From Clostridia bacterium (lineage in GTDB: Bacteria; Bacillota; Clostridia; Christensenellales; UBA1242): 6,861 nucleotides of DNA. The DNA is taken from positions 1 to 6,861 of the forward strand of contig JALOBO010000072.1 of NCBI GenBank assembly GCA_023228225.1, read 5' to 3'. Below are positions 1 through 5,146 of this stretch, one piece after another. The number at the start of each line of letters is the position of its first letter. The first letter of the stretch is position 1. Under the pieces are notes generated by a model. It was not told the DNA's origin, made no database searches, and saw only the letters and a list, made by a program, of their open reading frames with translations. Made by a program: the position numbers and the translations under genes.

Positions 1-1
1 T

Positions 2-895
2 GTGGACCTTGAGGCAGAAGAGTTTGAAATTTATGGTAGAGGTATTCTTAAGAACGGTGAACAGCAGGAATATACTGATACATTCCCTGATTTACTGCCT
101 AGTGTAAGAAAATTCTGTGATGATAATGACTTCAGCAAAATTACCTTACTTGGAGAAATTGTAGTACTGGACCCTGATGGTAATGAGTCTTTCAAAGGTA
201 TTGAGAGCAGATGCAACCGGAAAAAAGATATTGACATGTATGCTAAAAAGTTTCCTGCTCAGTTTATGCTATTTGATGCTTTGAATTTCAATGGTGACTT
301 TAGGCAGCTATCCTTTCTGGCAAGAAGGCAGGAACTCGAATGGCACAAGGACATTATAAGAGAATCTGACAGGATGATATTAATTGACCAGTGCAGAACA
401 CAGGAGAGTAAGCAGGATCTTCTGGATAGAGTCAATTCAGGCAAGTATGGGCTTGAAGGTATAGTTGTTAAGGACCTGCAAAATAACTACTTTGAACCTG
501 CGCTGAAGTATAAGTACAAATGCACAGAGGACGTGTTTTGGGAGGGTGCATATAAGGAAGGTAAAGGCAAGCACGAGGGGAGAGTTGGAAGCCTTGTGTG
601 TTACCAGTACATTAATGGAAAGAAAGCAGAGGTTGCACAGGTAGGAGGAGGACTTACAGACAGCCTGAGAGATGAGCTTATGCAGATGATAGAAAAGGGT
701 GATGTGTCAGCAGAGAACCCCAGGACGCTTGAGGTCCAGACGCATGAGCTCCTACCATCAGGGAAAATGAGGTACCCTAACTTTATCAGGTGGAGATTTG
801 ATAAGTCTGCCGGACAGTGTACCAGGGAGCTTAAACAGCCAGAAGAGGTTAAACCTGTGAAAACATTTAAGCAGGGGTTAGGTAGCTGGATTTAA
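2..895 (+). CDS. ATP-dependent DNA ligase, 5'-truncated by window edge
   Basis: Seals nicks in duplex DNA through enzyme-AMP and DNA-AMP intermediates, presumably serving replication or repair of the element. The reading frame is open at the window start; the GTG at base 2 is probably an internal valine. Visible nucleotidyltransferase motifs (residues counted from base 2) are a motif Ia-like YGRG (11-14), motif III LLGEI with Glu52, motif IIIa FMLFD (88-92), motif IV EGIVVK (152-157) and motif V KYKYK (169-173). An OB-fold follows, with GGGLTD (216-221) and a motif VI-like RWRFDK ending at Lys268. The adenylated lysine motif KxDGxR is absent and should lie just upstream of base 1, so the gene is cut rather than degenerate. 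The compact layout with no large N-terminal domain resembles phage and small viral ligases. The last residues look like a PCNA-binding peptide. The next gene follows after 28 bp with no TATA box between, so the two are probably co-transcribed. Confidence 0.93.
   Translation: MDLEAEEFEIYGRGILKNGEQQEYTDTFPDLLPSVRKFCDDNDFSKITLLGEIVVLDPDGNESFKGIESRCNRKKDIDMYAKKFPAQFMLFDALNFNGDFRQLSFLARRQELEWHKDIIRESDRMILIDQCRTQESKQDLLDRVNSGKYGLEGIVVKDLQNNYFEPALKYKYKCTEDVFWEGAYKEGKGKHEGRVGSLVCYQYINGKKAEVAQVGGGLTDSLRDELMQMIEKGDVSAENPRTLEVQTHELLPSGKMRYPNFIRWRFDKSAGQCTRELKQPEEVKPVKTFKQGLGSWI
869..892 (+). other. PCNA-interacting (PIP-box-like) C-terminal peptide of the ligase
   Basis: The ligase ends in KQGLGSWI. 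The pattern K-x-x-L-x-x-W-I at the extreme C-terminus matches the loose archaeal PIP form (Q/K-x-x-hydrophobic-x-x-aromatic-aromatic/hydrophobic), with Ile in place of the last aromatic. A linker rich in Lys, Glu and Pro precedes it, as is usual for such tails. If real, the ligase is recruited by the host or element sliding clamp. The match is short and could be chance. Confidence 0.45.
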
Positions 896-923
896 CGATA
901 GTTGGGTTTAACTAGGTGATAAT

Positions 924-1211
924 ATGGGGATAATAAAATTTTTTTTCGAGTGGAAATATTGGGGTCCTACAATATTTTTTGTGTATTTAATTGCATTACT
1001 CATGGGGTCCTACTTGATACAACACGCGCTCGATTTAGGTATGCAGGCGACAGGCGCGCCACTCACAGCTATGTGTGAGCTTAACGTAACATCCATACAA
1101 GGCACAGAGTATATTTCACTATTTCCTGCACATTTATTACCTATAGTGTGCATAAAAACTCTTTGTATAGGGTTTATAAGTGGTATGCTGTGGGGTAGAG
1201 CTAGTCAGTGA
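924..1211 (+). CDS. Small two-helix membrane protein, unknown function
   Basis: No family is recognised. The 95-aa product has a short basic/aromatic N-terminus, a first hydrophobic helix at about residues 14-33, a roughly 35-residue loop with Cys51 and an NVT sequence (54-56), and a second helix at about 70-90 containing Cys76 and Cys81. The C-terminus GRASQ is short and polar. A hairpin topology with both ends on one side is likely. The start is supported by an AGGTGA Shine-Dalgarno-like sequence 4 nt before the ATG. The 28-bp gap to the ligase holds no TATA box, so the gene probably shares its transcript, and a terminator-like hairpin begins at the stop codon. Joint transcription with a ligase does not by itself suggest a DNA role. 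Confidence 0.75.
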   Translation: MGIIKFFFEWKYWGPTIFFVYLIALLMGSYLIQHALDLGMQATGAPLTAMCELNVTSIQGTEYISLFPAHLLPIVCIKTLCIGFISGMLWGRASQ

Positions 1212-1230
1212 TAGGCACTTAAACCTATCA
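1209..1230 (+). terminator. Hairpin at the end of the ligase/membrane-protein transcript
   Basis: A 7-bp stem TGATAGG/CCTATCA encloses the 8-nt loop CACTTAAA. It starts on the TGA stop codon and is followed by TTGTTTCC. The T tract is weak, so termination may be partial. Confidence 0.5.
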
Positions 1231-1244
1231 TTGTTTCCTATTAT

Positions 1245-1252
1245 TTTATATA
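1245..1252 (+). promoter_or_regulatory. Archaeal TATA box for the 77-aa gene
   Basis: TTTATATA matches the archaeal TATA consensus. With the usual 25-27 bp spacing, transcription would start near 1275, giving a leader of roughly 35 nt that contains the GGTGG ribosome site before the ATG at 1310. Confidence 0.6.
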
Positions 1253-1309
1253 CTTTAAGATTATAGTAAGTGTAGTAACAGATTAAAAGAATAAGTTTAG
1301 GTGGAATAA

Positions 1310-1543
1310 ATGGATTACACTTTTTATAAAACTAACATGACTGAACAAATCACAGCCTATCTTACAAGGGCAGGCTTCACAGGACACCAGGCGATTGTAG
1401 CAGAGGACCAGCAGGAAGTTCAAACTTATGTGCTCTGTGACAATACCAACATGCCTTACTATGACAACCAGTGTATAGAAGAGATCCTAAGCTACATTGA
1501 CATGAACGCTGTGGCTAAAATGCACATGGAAGCACCCCAGTGA
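1310..1543 (+). CDS. Small soluble protein, unknown function (77 aa)
   Basis: Not recognised. The start follows an AGGTGG site 5 nt upstream and lies about 58 bp after a clear TATA box, so this is very likely a real monocistronic gene. The product is neutral to acidic with no membrane segment or signal peptide. It reads as helix (MTEQITAYLTRAGF), strand (QTYVLCD) and helix (CIEEILSYIDMNAVAK), a small alpha/beta arrangement. Cys43 and Cys55 are the only cysteines. Small single genes of this kind between replication and structural modules of archaeal viruses often act on the host or on regulation, but nothing here shows which. Its stop codon opens a 14-bp palindrome. Confidence 0.7.
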   Translation: MDYTFYKTNMTEQITAYLTRAGFTGHQAIVAEDQQEVQTYVLCDNTNMPYYDNQCIEEILSYIDMNAVAKMHMEAPQ

Positions 1544-1587
1544 ATAGCTATTCAGTGTATGATTAGCTTTATTTTCTTTTCTCTTTA
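1541..1587 (+). terminator. Palindrome plus T-rich tract after the 77-aa gene
   Basis: TGAATAGCTATTCA (1541-1554) is a perfect 14-bp palindrome that includes the stop codon. A T-rich stretch follows at about 1567-1587. T tracts alone can terminate archaeal transcription. The loop-free palindrome could instead be a protein-binding dyad. Confidence 0.45.
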
Positions 1588-1609
1588 ACTCCTTCTCAAC
1601 CAATACTTT

Positions 1610-1617
1610 TTTAAATA
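1610..1617 (+). promoter_or_regulatory. TATA box for the Cys-rich miniprotein
   Basis: TTTAAATA with a run of T just upstream. It abuts an ATG at 1618, which rules that ATG out as the translation start. The expected transcription start near 1639 suggests a leader of only a few bases, or none, before the ATG at 1645 (or 1636). Confidence 0.55.
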
Positions 1618-1644
1618 ATGCCTACCACTTACACTATGGTGATT

Positions 1645-1824
1645 ATGATAGCCACCATAGTAAGAAACCCAAGGCAGACTACCTGCCCTTTTACCTGCAA
1701 CCCATGCGATATAGCATGCGATATAGCATGTGAGCTGTATGATGAGAATAGAAAAGAGTGCTGCATTAGATCCCTGTCCATTGCACTGTGGGATATAGGA
1801 GGGATTATGAGAAACAAAAAATAA
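1645..1824 (+). CDS. Cysteine-rich miniprotein, putative metal binding
   Basis: Not recognised as a family. The 59-aa product has seven cysteines, at residues 14, 18, 21, 25, 29, 39 and 40, spaced CxxxCxxCxxxCxxxC, then a charged stretch and CC. This suggests zinc or iron-sulfur binding or disulfides. The C-terminal part is a possible amphipathic helix (RSLSIALWDIGG) with a basic end. The frame is open from an ATG at 1618, but that codon abuts the TATA box. ATG 1645 is preceded by GGTGATT and fits near-leaderless expression; ATG 1636 is the alternative. An in-frame 12-bp duplication creates the repeated CDIA. The opposite strand is also open over this stretch, but it lacks a promoter and the Cys pattern argues for this strand. 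No link to its neighbours is apparent. Confidence 0.6.
   Translation: MIATIVRNPRQTTCPFTCNPCDIACDIACELYDENRKECCIRSLSIALWDIGGIMRNKK
1703..1730 (+). repeat. 12-bp in-frame tandem duplication in the Cys-rich gene
   Basis: CATGCGATATAG occurs twice in a row, followed by CATG of a third unit. In the coding frame it reads C-D-I-A-C-D-I-A-C, so each unit adds one cysteine at four-residue spacing. Confidence 0.85.
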
Positions 1825-1878
1825 CGTCTACTACTTATTTAACGTGTGGTGTATATAACTTTACGCTGTATGCAAAGC

Positions 1879-1886
1879 TATAAATA
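1879..1886 (+). promoter_or_regulatory. TATA box for the 59-aa basic protein
   Basis: TATAAATA lies 28 bp before the ATG at 1915, predicting a start near 1908 and a very short leader. A second TATA-like run (TATATAA, 1852-1858) lies upstream and could be used instead. Confidence 0.5.
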
Positions 1887-1914
1887 GTGTAATAGTGTAT
1901 ATTACTATAGTGAG

Positions 1915-2094
1915 ATGAATAATATGGGATACACACTATATGCAAAGATAGGTAACAGAACAGTTACTCAGGTATCGCTTGGATCAGGGTATACTCAGGC
2001 ACAGCTAAAAGCTGCAAAACAGAAGCTAAGAAATCATTATGTAAAAAATATGGGTAACCCTGGAAGGTTTACTTATATTGTAAAATTTAATTAA
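1915..2094 (+). CDS. Small basic protein, unknown function (59 aa)
   Basis: Not recognised. The 59-aa frame begins MNNMGYTLYAKIGNR and ends FTYIVKFN, followed by TAA. It is rich in Lys, Arg, Gln and Tyr and has no Cys or membrane segment. The pattern is an N-terminal strand pair (YTLYAKIG, TVTQVSLG), a helix (TQAQLKAAKQKLRNHYVKNM) and a final strand (RFTYIVKF), a small alpha/beta fold compatible with nucleic-acid binding, though no motif proves it. Support for expression comes from the TATA box at the correct distance and from the strong terminator 18 bp after the stop. ATG 1924 is an alternative start with a better context (AATAATATGGG). A 15-bp near copy of its beginning lies upstream at 1863-1877. 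Confidence 0.62.
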   Translation: MNNMGYTLYAKIGNRTVTQVSLGSGYTQAQLKAAKQKLRNHYVKNMGNPGRFTYIVKFN

Positions 2095-2112
2095 ACTCTT
2101 TTTAGTATTTGA

Positions 2113-2144
2113 AGAGTCAGGTTAATCCTGGCTCTTTTCTTTTT
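2113..2144 (+). terminator. Stem-loop terminator closing the + strand genes
   Basis: AGAGTCAGG pairs with CCTGGCTCT (9 bp with one G-T wobble) around the loop TTAAT and is followed by TTTTCTTTTT. This is the clearest intrinsic-terminator shape in the window and sits just after the last + strand gene before the strand switch. Confidence 0.75.
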
Positions 2145-2146
2145 AG

Positions 2147-2154
2147 TTTATATA
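2147..2154 (+). promoter_or_regulatory. Orphan TATA box facing the gene-free region
   Basis: TTTATATA directly after the terminator, followed at once by CGACATTTCAGCGACA. Transcription would start near 2176 and run into a stretch with no plausible protein gene on this strand (the longest frames are a few codons, or antisense to the ATPase). It may drive a non-coding or antisense RNA, or be part of a replication or regulatory region. Confidence 0.45.
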
Positions 2155-2207
2155 CGACATTTCAGCGACAGGGCTATTTTCTTCTAATCCTAAAATATCA
2201 AAAAAGA

Positions 2208-2222
2208 AGGTATAATATACCT
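2208..2222. promoter_or_regulatory. Perfect 15-bp palindrome, operator-like
   Basis: AGGTATA-A-TATACCT has two 7-bp arms around one central base. The size and symmetry suit a dimeric DNA-binding protein. It lies about 30 bp after the expected start from the TATA box at 2147. Confidence 0.45.
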
Positions 2223-2247
2223 CAGATTCATCAAAACGACACTTCAC

Positions 2248-2259
2248 ACTGTTAACAGT
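2248..2259. promoter_or_regulatory. Perfect 12-bp palindrome
   Basis: ACTGTTAACAGT, 4 bp after the left arm of the 12-bp inverted repeat. It may be a second dimer site or a DNA element of the putative origin. Confidence 0.4.
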
Positions 2260-2407
2260 CAAAAATCTAGTAGTCCCAATAAGTTAATTAATAAGGGACG
2301 AGCAAGTTAATGTCGTCGTCGTTTTAAGAAGTAATAAGTATTCAGCGACACTACTATAAGTTAAAAAAGTGTCGTTTTAGTTATTTTTAATGTCGCTGAA
2401 ACATTAC

Positions 2408-3331
2408 TTACTGCACAGATGCATTAATGTGGAATTTTTCTATGTCTCTTTGGGTTGTCCTGACTGTTTGAGAGATTCCTGACTGCTCACTTGCAAACTT
2501 ATTTGCTTCTTTTGATGAATAACCTTGAGACAAAAAGTCCACATAAATTTGAGCGTGTGTAAATTTTTTATTCGACTGTACGTCCTTCTGAAGTTTTACC
2601 ATCTCATCTTTTACACCTTCCATTTTATCCTGTGCGTCTTGCATTGATTTTGCGTTCATTTCTTCTTCAAGTTTAGTTCTCTTTTCCTCATACGGGAGTC
2701 TGATATGGTCAGGCGCAAGCGTGAACGCTGTATAGTTATACGCTATGCCCTTGTGCCTTACAAACGGGTAAATGTTATTTGAACCGTCTTTTTGATACAT
2801 TTTCTGTACTGTAGATAATTTACCAAGGCAAATCCCCCTATCATACCATGCCTTTACCATTGTAACCTTATAATGTAAAAGTGTTCTTGCAATTTTATCT
2901 ACAAAGTCCCTGGAAGGTGAAGACATCACCAGCAGGTTATTCTTTGTTCTGAATGTCTGCAACAGCTTTGTCATAACCTCGTTAACATCTGACTGCCAGT
3001 TCCTTGCAGTCATGCCTTCTGCACCAATATCATCTAGATTATAGATTCCAAACTTTTTCATACTTTTAGCTACACGAAAAACCTCATCCATGGTCATTAT
3101 TGCAATATGATCTACATTATAATAATCTTCAGGTCTTCCTCCCATACGATCAGCAAAAAGAAGAGAAACGTCATAACACAGTCTATTACATGCGTTAGAC
3201 TTTCCGGCTCCTGTGGGACCTTCGAAAAAGCAAATGATGTGTTGATTGTGACCACTACATATTTTGTTTGCTATAATTTCTGCAAATGTTATTGTCTCTT
3301 CTGGCTTATATTTCTTCAATGACCTCATCAT
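2408..3331 (-). CDS. P-loop ATPase with C-terminal helix-turn-helix-like segment
   Basis: Probable motor or DNA-handling ATPase, last gene of the operon. Residues are counted from the ATG at 3331. Walker A is GPTGAGKS (38-45, Lys44); Walker B is IYNLDD (96-101). SSP (137-139) ends a strand in the sensor position and is followed by FVDKIARTLLHYKVTM. A Lys/Glu/Met-rich coiled coil spans about 214-252, and a helical, HTH-like end (about 257-300) contains KEANKFASEQSGISQ. The frame extends to an ATG at 3412, but GAGGAG lies 7 nt before the ATG at 3331, giving 307 aa and a 26-bp overlap with the preceding gene; ATG 3328 is also possible. Candidate roles are genome packaging, virion assembly or conjugative transfer, because it closes a set of membrane and structural-type genes. 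A DnaA/DnaC-like replication role is not excluded. No membrane segment is seen. Confidence 0.85.
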   Translation of the reverse strand: MMRSLKKYKPEETITFAEIIANKICSGHNQHIICFFEGPTGAGKSNACNRLCYDVSLLFADRMGGRPEDYYNVDHIAIMTMDEVFRVAKSMKKFGIYNLDDIGAEGMTARNWQSDVNEVMTKLLQTFRTKNNLLVMSSPSRDFVDKIARTLLHYKVTMVKAWYDRGICLGKLSTVQKMYQKDGSNNIYPFVRHKGIAYNYTAFTLAPDHIRLPYEEKRTKLEEEMNAKSMQDAQDKMEGVKDEMVKLQKDVQSNKKFTHAQIYVDFLSQGYSSKEANKFASEQSGISQTVRTTQRDIEKFHINASVQ

Positions 3332-3797
3332 CGTCAGTCTCCTCAAAAGTTGCTTTACTAGGGTTAGGTAATCCATTAGGGTAATACTTCTTCTCCAGCT
3401 TCTCAAGCTCACCGTTATCTATTGTAGCCATAACGCTCTGTCTTTCCATGATTGCTAGGAAATCGTCACAAAGCTCCATTACTTCACCAACAATATCTGT
3501 ATTAATTTCTAATATTTCATCATTAGTATCATCAACGTCAAGCCCTTTGGCTTTTATTGCATGTATGCGCTCTTTCCTGCTTTCTTTAAGGCGTTTGCGC
3601 TCCACAGGTGAAGGTATAAAGTTAATAAGTACCACTGTTAATATTTCGATTCTCTTTTGAATAGATTGTGAGCTCTGGTCTAACCCGCCACAAACATCCA
3701 CAAATTTAAAGAAAGAACTAAAGAGAAGGTTAGTATACTGAACTTTTGGTGCGACTTTTGCCGCAGGAGTCTGTAAACCTGTGCCATTCACTGCCAT
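3306..3797 (-). CDS. Helical protein with acidic C-terminus, unknown function (163 aa)
   Basis: Not recognised. The N-terminal ~20 residues are Ala/Pro/Lys-rich and probably flexible. A hydrophobic helix-rich section follows (residues 24-62, including EILTVVLINFIP), then a strongly basic helix (about 66-84, with RKRLKESRKERIHAIKAK), then an acidic half ending EETDDDEVIEEI. No membrane segment is convincing; residues 51-61 are short for one. The charge swing from basic middle to acidic end suggests binding to nucleic acid or to a charged partner. Its start overlaps the previous stop as TAATG, with GGTGG 7 nt upstream, and its last 26 bp overlap the ATPase gene. This tight coupling suggests that the two products act together, for example as an adaptor for the ATPase. 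Confidence 0.8.
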   Translation of the reverse strand: MAVNGTGLQTPAAKVAPKVQYTNLLFSSFFKFVDVCGGLDQSSQSIQKRIEILTVVLINFIPSPVERKRLKESRKERIHAIKAKGLDVDDTNDEILEINTDIVGEVMELCDDFLAIMERQSVMATIDNGELEKLEKKYYPNGLPNPSKATFEETDDDEVIEEI

Positions 3798-4144
3798 TAT
3801 CTTTCCACCACACCAATCATAGCTAATTTTTCTGTAAACTTATCAAATAGCTTAAGTGACCGTCTGCAATAGCTTAATGAAATAGGACGGGCACAGTCAT
3901 CTGCAATCCATATTTCTAAGTCACGTTTTAATTTAACGTCTGTGCTAAATGCTTTATTATACCTGACAATGTAATACAGTTCTATCATACACCGCTTGAA
4001 ATGCTGCAGTGTGTCCCGCAGTTCAAAACGGTGATTATAGGAGATCTGAATTTGCATATCAGTTGCAAACTGGTTGAGGTAAAAATATACCTCAGCAGCT
4101 CTATTAACCTGTTCTATTTTCCCTACTATCACCGTATCAGCCAT
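3797..4144 (-). CDS. Small helical protein, unknown function (115 aa)
   Basis: Not recognised. The product appears mostly alpha-helical and soluble, with a long helix (about residues 7-28), an aromatic segment ELYYIVRYNKAF (55-66), a central IWIADD (78-83) and a basic C-terminal helix (RRSLKLFDKFTEK). Cys52, Cys84 and Cys93 are scattered, with no metal-site spacing. The ATG lies 3 nt after the previous stop, with GGAG 11 nt upstream of it, and the gene ends by one-base overlap (TAATG) with the next. It is a member of the operon by spacing alone. A structural or chaperone-like role with its neighbours is possible but not shown. Confidence 0.78.
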   Translation of the reverse strand: MADTVIVGKIEQVNRAAEVYFYLNQFATDMQIQISYNHRFELRDTLQHFKRCMIELYYIVRYNKAFSTDVKLKRDLEIWIADDCARPISLSYCRRSLKLFDKFTEKLAMIGVVER

Positions 4145-4147
4145 AGC

Positions 4148-4465
4148 TTAAACCGCTCCTGTCTGAGTATTCAATATGTAAACCCCTAACACAATAACTC
4201 CCACGATCATACAAAAGGCAATAATTTCACCTTTGTGCTTGTCTAGAAAGTCCTCTAGTCCTCTTTTGTCTCCCTGCTCCTGAAGAGTAAGTAAATTACT
4301 CACCATACTGCCAGTAAGCCCCATGCTGCATAGGTCTGCAGCTTCAGAGAGGCAAAGAGCCTCTGATTGAATAGGTATAAGTTTTATCTCTTCTCTGTAG
4401 GCTAATATTTTCTCTGCAAGCCTCTGTGAAACTCTCTCAATATCTACATTCTGCTGTCTAGCCAT
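4148..4465 (-). CDS. Tail-anchored membrane protein (105 aa)
   Basis: Not recognised. The first ~78 residues are soluble and helical (with RVSQRLAEKILAYREEIKLI), and a single hydrophobic helix at about 80-98 is followed by the short tail NTQTGAV. This gives a C-terminally anchored protein with its bulk in the cytoplasm or virion interior. Two cysteines (38 and 46) lie in the soluble part and Cys85 at the membrane edge. The membrane segment opens with EIIAFCM, closely matching EITAFCM at the same point of the first helix of the 82-aa coat/pilin-like protein (residues 7-13), which hints at a shared membrane or assembly signal. The start codon directly follows the previous stop (TAAATG), so it is probably translated by reinitiation; upstream there is only a weak AGGGG. 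Confidence 0.8.
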   Translation of the reverse strand: MARQQNVDIERVSQRLAEKILAYREEIKLIPIQSEALCLSEAADLCSMGLTGSMVSNLLTLQEQGDKRGLEDFLDKHKGEIIAFCMIVGVIVLGVYILNTQTGAV

Positions 4466-5146
4466 TTAGAACCCCTGCCTTTTCTCTTCTTCGTCTTCTA
4501 CTTCTTCAAGTTCTTCCTCTGTTTCTTCTTCCTCAAGTTCTTCCTCAAGTTCTTCCTCAAGTTCTTCCTCAAGTTCCTCTTCTTCCTCAGGGTCCACAAA
4601 GAAATCTTCCGGCACTATATTTCTCATTGCAATACTTGAACTCACCAACATTCTGCAGTCTGCTGCAAACGTCTCTGTGGAATTAAACAGCAGTTCAAGA
4701 ACTCTTCTCTCGTTTCCTATCCAGGAGAAATCAGGGTGGTTCCTAATTTTCTTTGCAAGCTGACAGAGAGCACTAGCATCATGAACATCCATTGGGAAAT
4801 AGTACGGAAGTGGGTAGATATTAACTTCAGGACCTCTTTTCATTCTAATTCTGGAAGCTCTTTTTGTACTGCTTTTTACAAGGTCAGGATTAACGATAGT
4901 GAACTCGTTTTTTATAAGTCCTTTGTTGCGCTCATCTGGCTCAGATACAAAGGGTATCATAGTACCTGATCTGTCCACGACTAACCCCATAGGATTGCTG
5001 CCACACTCAGACATAATTTTTACTAGGTATGCAAATTTCTTTATTTTTGTCATTTGATTGAGTAGGTACATACTTAGCCCAAATAAGGCTAAAACAACTA
5101 CCACAAGAATAATCATAATAGGCGTAGTGCCTGCAAGTACTGACAT
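4466..5146 (-). CDS. N-terminally anchored membrane protein with Glu-rich repeat tail (226 aa)
   Basis: Not recognised. One membrane helix at about residues 9-30 is followed by a basic linker (KIKK), which suggests that the bulk of the protein is cytoplasmic or inside the particle. Residues 45-115 look beta-rich (GLVVDRSGTMIPFV, NEFTIVNP, VNIYPLPYYFP). Residues 120-180 are helical. From about 188 the protein becomes almost pure Glu/Leu with a repeated EELE unit, ending EEEKRQGF. The tail is encoded by four exact 12-bp repeats. Translation starts with no gap after the previous stop (TAAATG), with GGAGG 7 nt upstream. The acidic tail could mimic DNA or contact basic partners such as the neighbouring C-terminus KKKRSFWSFGGK. 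A virion or transfer-channel component fits the context but is inferred. Confidence 0.82.
   Translation of the reverse strand: MSVLAGTTPIMIILVVVVLALFGLSMYLLNQMTKIKKFAYLVKIMSECGSNPMGLVVDRSGTMIPFVSEPDERNKGLIKNEFTIVNPDLVKSSTKRASRIRMKRGPEVNIYPLPYYFPMDVHDASALCQLAKKIRNHPDFSWIGNERRVLELLFNSTETFAADCRMLVSSSIAMRNIVPEDFFVDPEEEEELEEELEEELEEELEEEETEEELEEVEDEEEKRQGF
4526..4573 (-). repeat. Four perfect 12-bp tandem repeats coding for a Glu-rich tail
   Basis: On the + strand the unit is TTCTTCCTCAAG, four exact copies with degenerate copies on both sides (about 4502-4590). On the coding strand it reads E-E-L-E, residues about 192-207. The length is a multiple of three, so copy-number change would keep the frame. 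Confidence 0.92.

Larger units (their letters stand above)
2155..2401. repeat. Gene-free strand-switch region dense in CGACA/TGTCG repeats and inverted repeats
   Basis: No credible gene lies between 2095 and 2407. CGACA occurs at 2155, 2166, 2237 and 2346, and its complement TGTCG at 2311, 2370 and 2391. TTCAGCGACA is found at 2161 and 2341 and inverted at 2391-2400. The inverted pairs are 2160-2170 with 2391-2401 (11 bp) and, nested inside, 2233-2244 with 2367-2378 (12 bp, AAAACGACACTT). CGACACT (2346-2352) can also pair with 2368-2374. TTAATGTCG is repeated directly at 2307 and 2387. Iteron-like repeats, dyads and AT-rich DNA suit a replication origin or the binding field of a regulator. 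A folded RNA is the other option. A T6 run read on the - strand (2368-2363) may terminate the operon ending at 2408. Confidence 0.6.

Noticed and set aside
1618..1644. ATG 1618 as start of the Cys-rich miniprotein
   Set aside because: The codon directly abuts TTTAAATA, so it would lie upstream of the expected transcription start.
1629..1817. 62-aa - strand ORF opposite the Cys-rich gene
   Set aside because: It has no TATA box or ribosome site on that strand; the + strand frame has both a promoter and a meaningful Cys pattern.
2155..2401. CGACA repeats as a CRISPR or tRNA-like element
   Set aside because: The repeat is too short, irregularly spaced and in both orientations, and no cloverleaf can be drawn.
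2391..2480. 30-codon + strand ORF starting at TTAATGTCG (ATG 2390)
   Set aside because: Antisense to the ATPase end, without a ribosome site; most likely chance.
3332..3412. Upstream 27 codons of the ATPase frame from ATG 3412
   Set aside because: They lie inside the 163-aa gene and lack a ribosome site, while GAGGAG stands 7 nt before ATG 3331. The extra residues also look like a shadow (RSWRRSITLMDYL).
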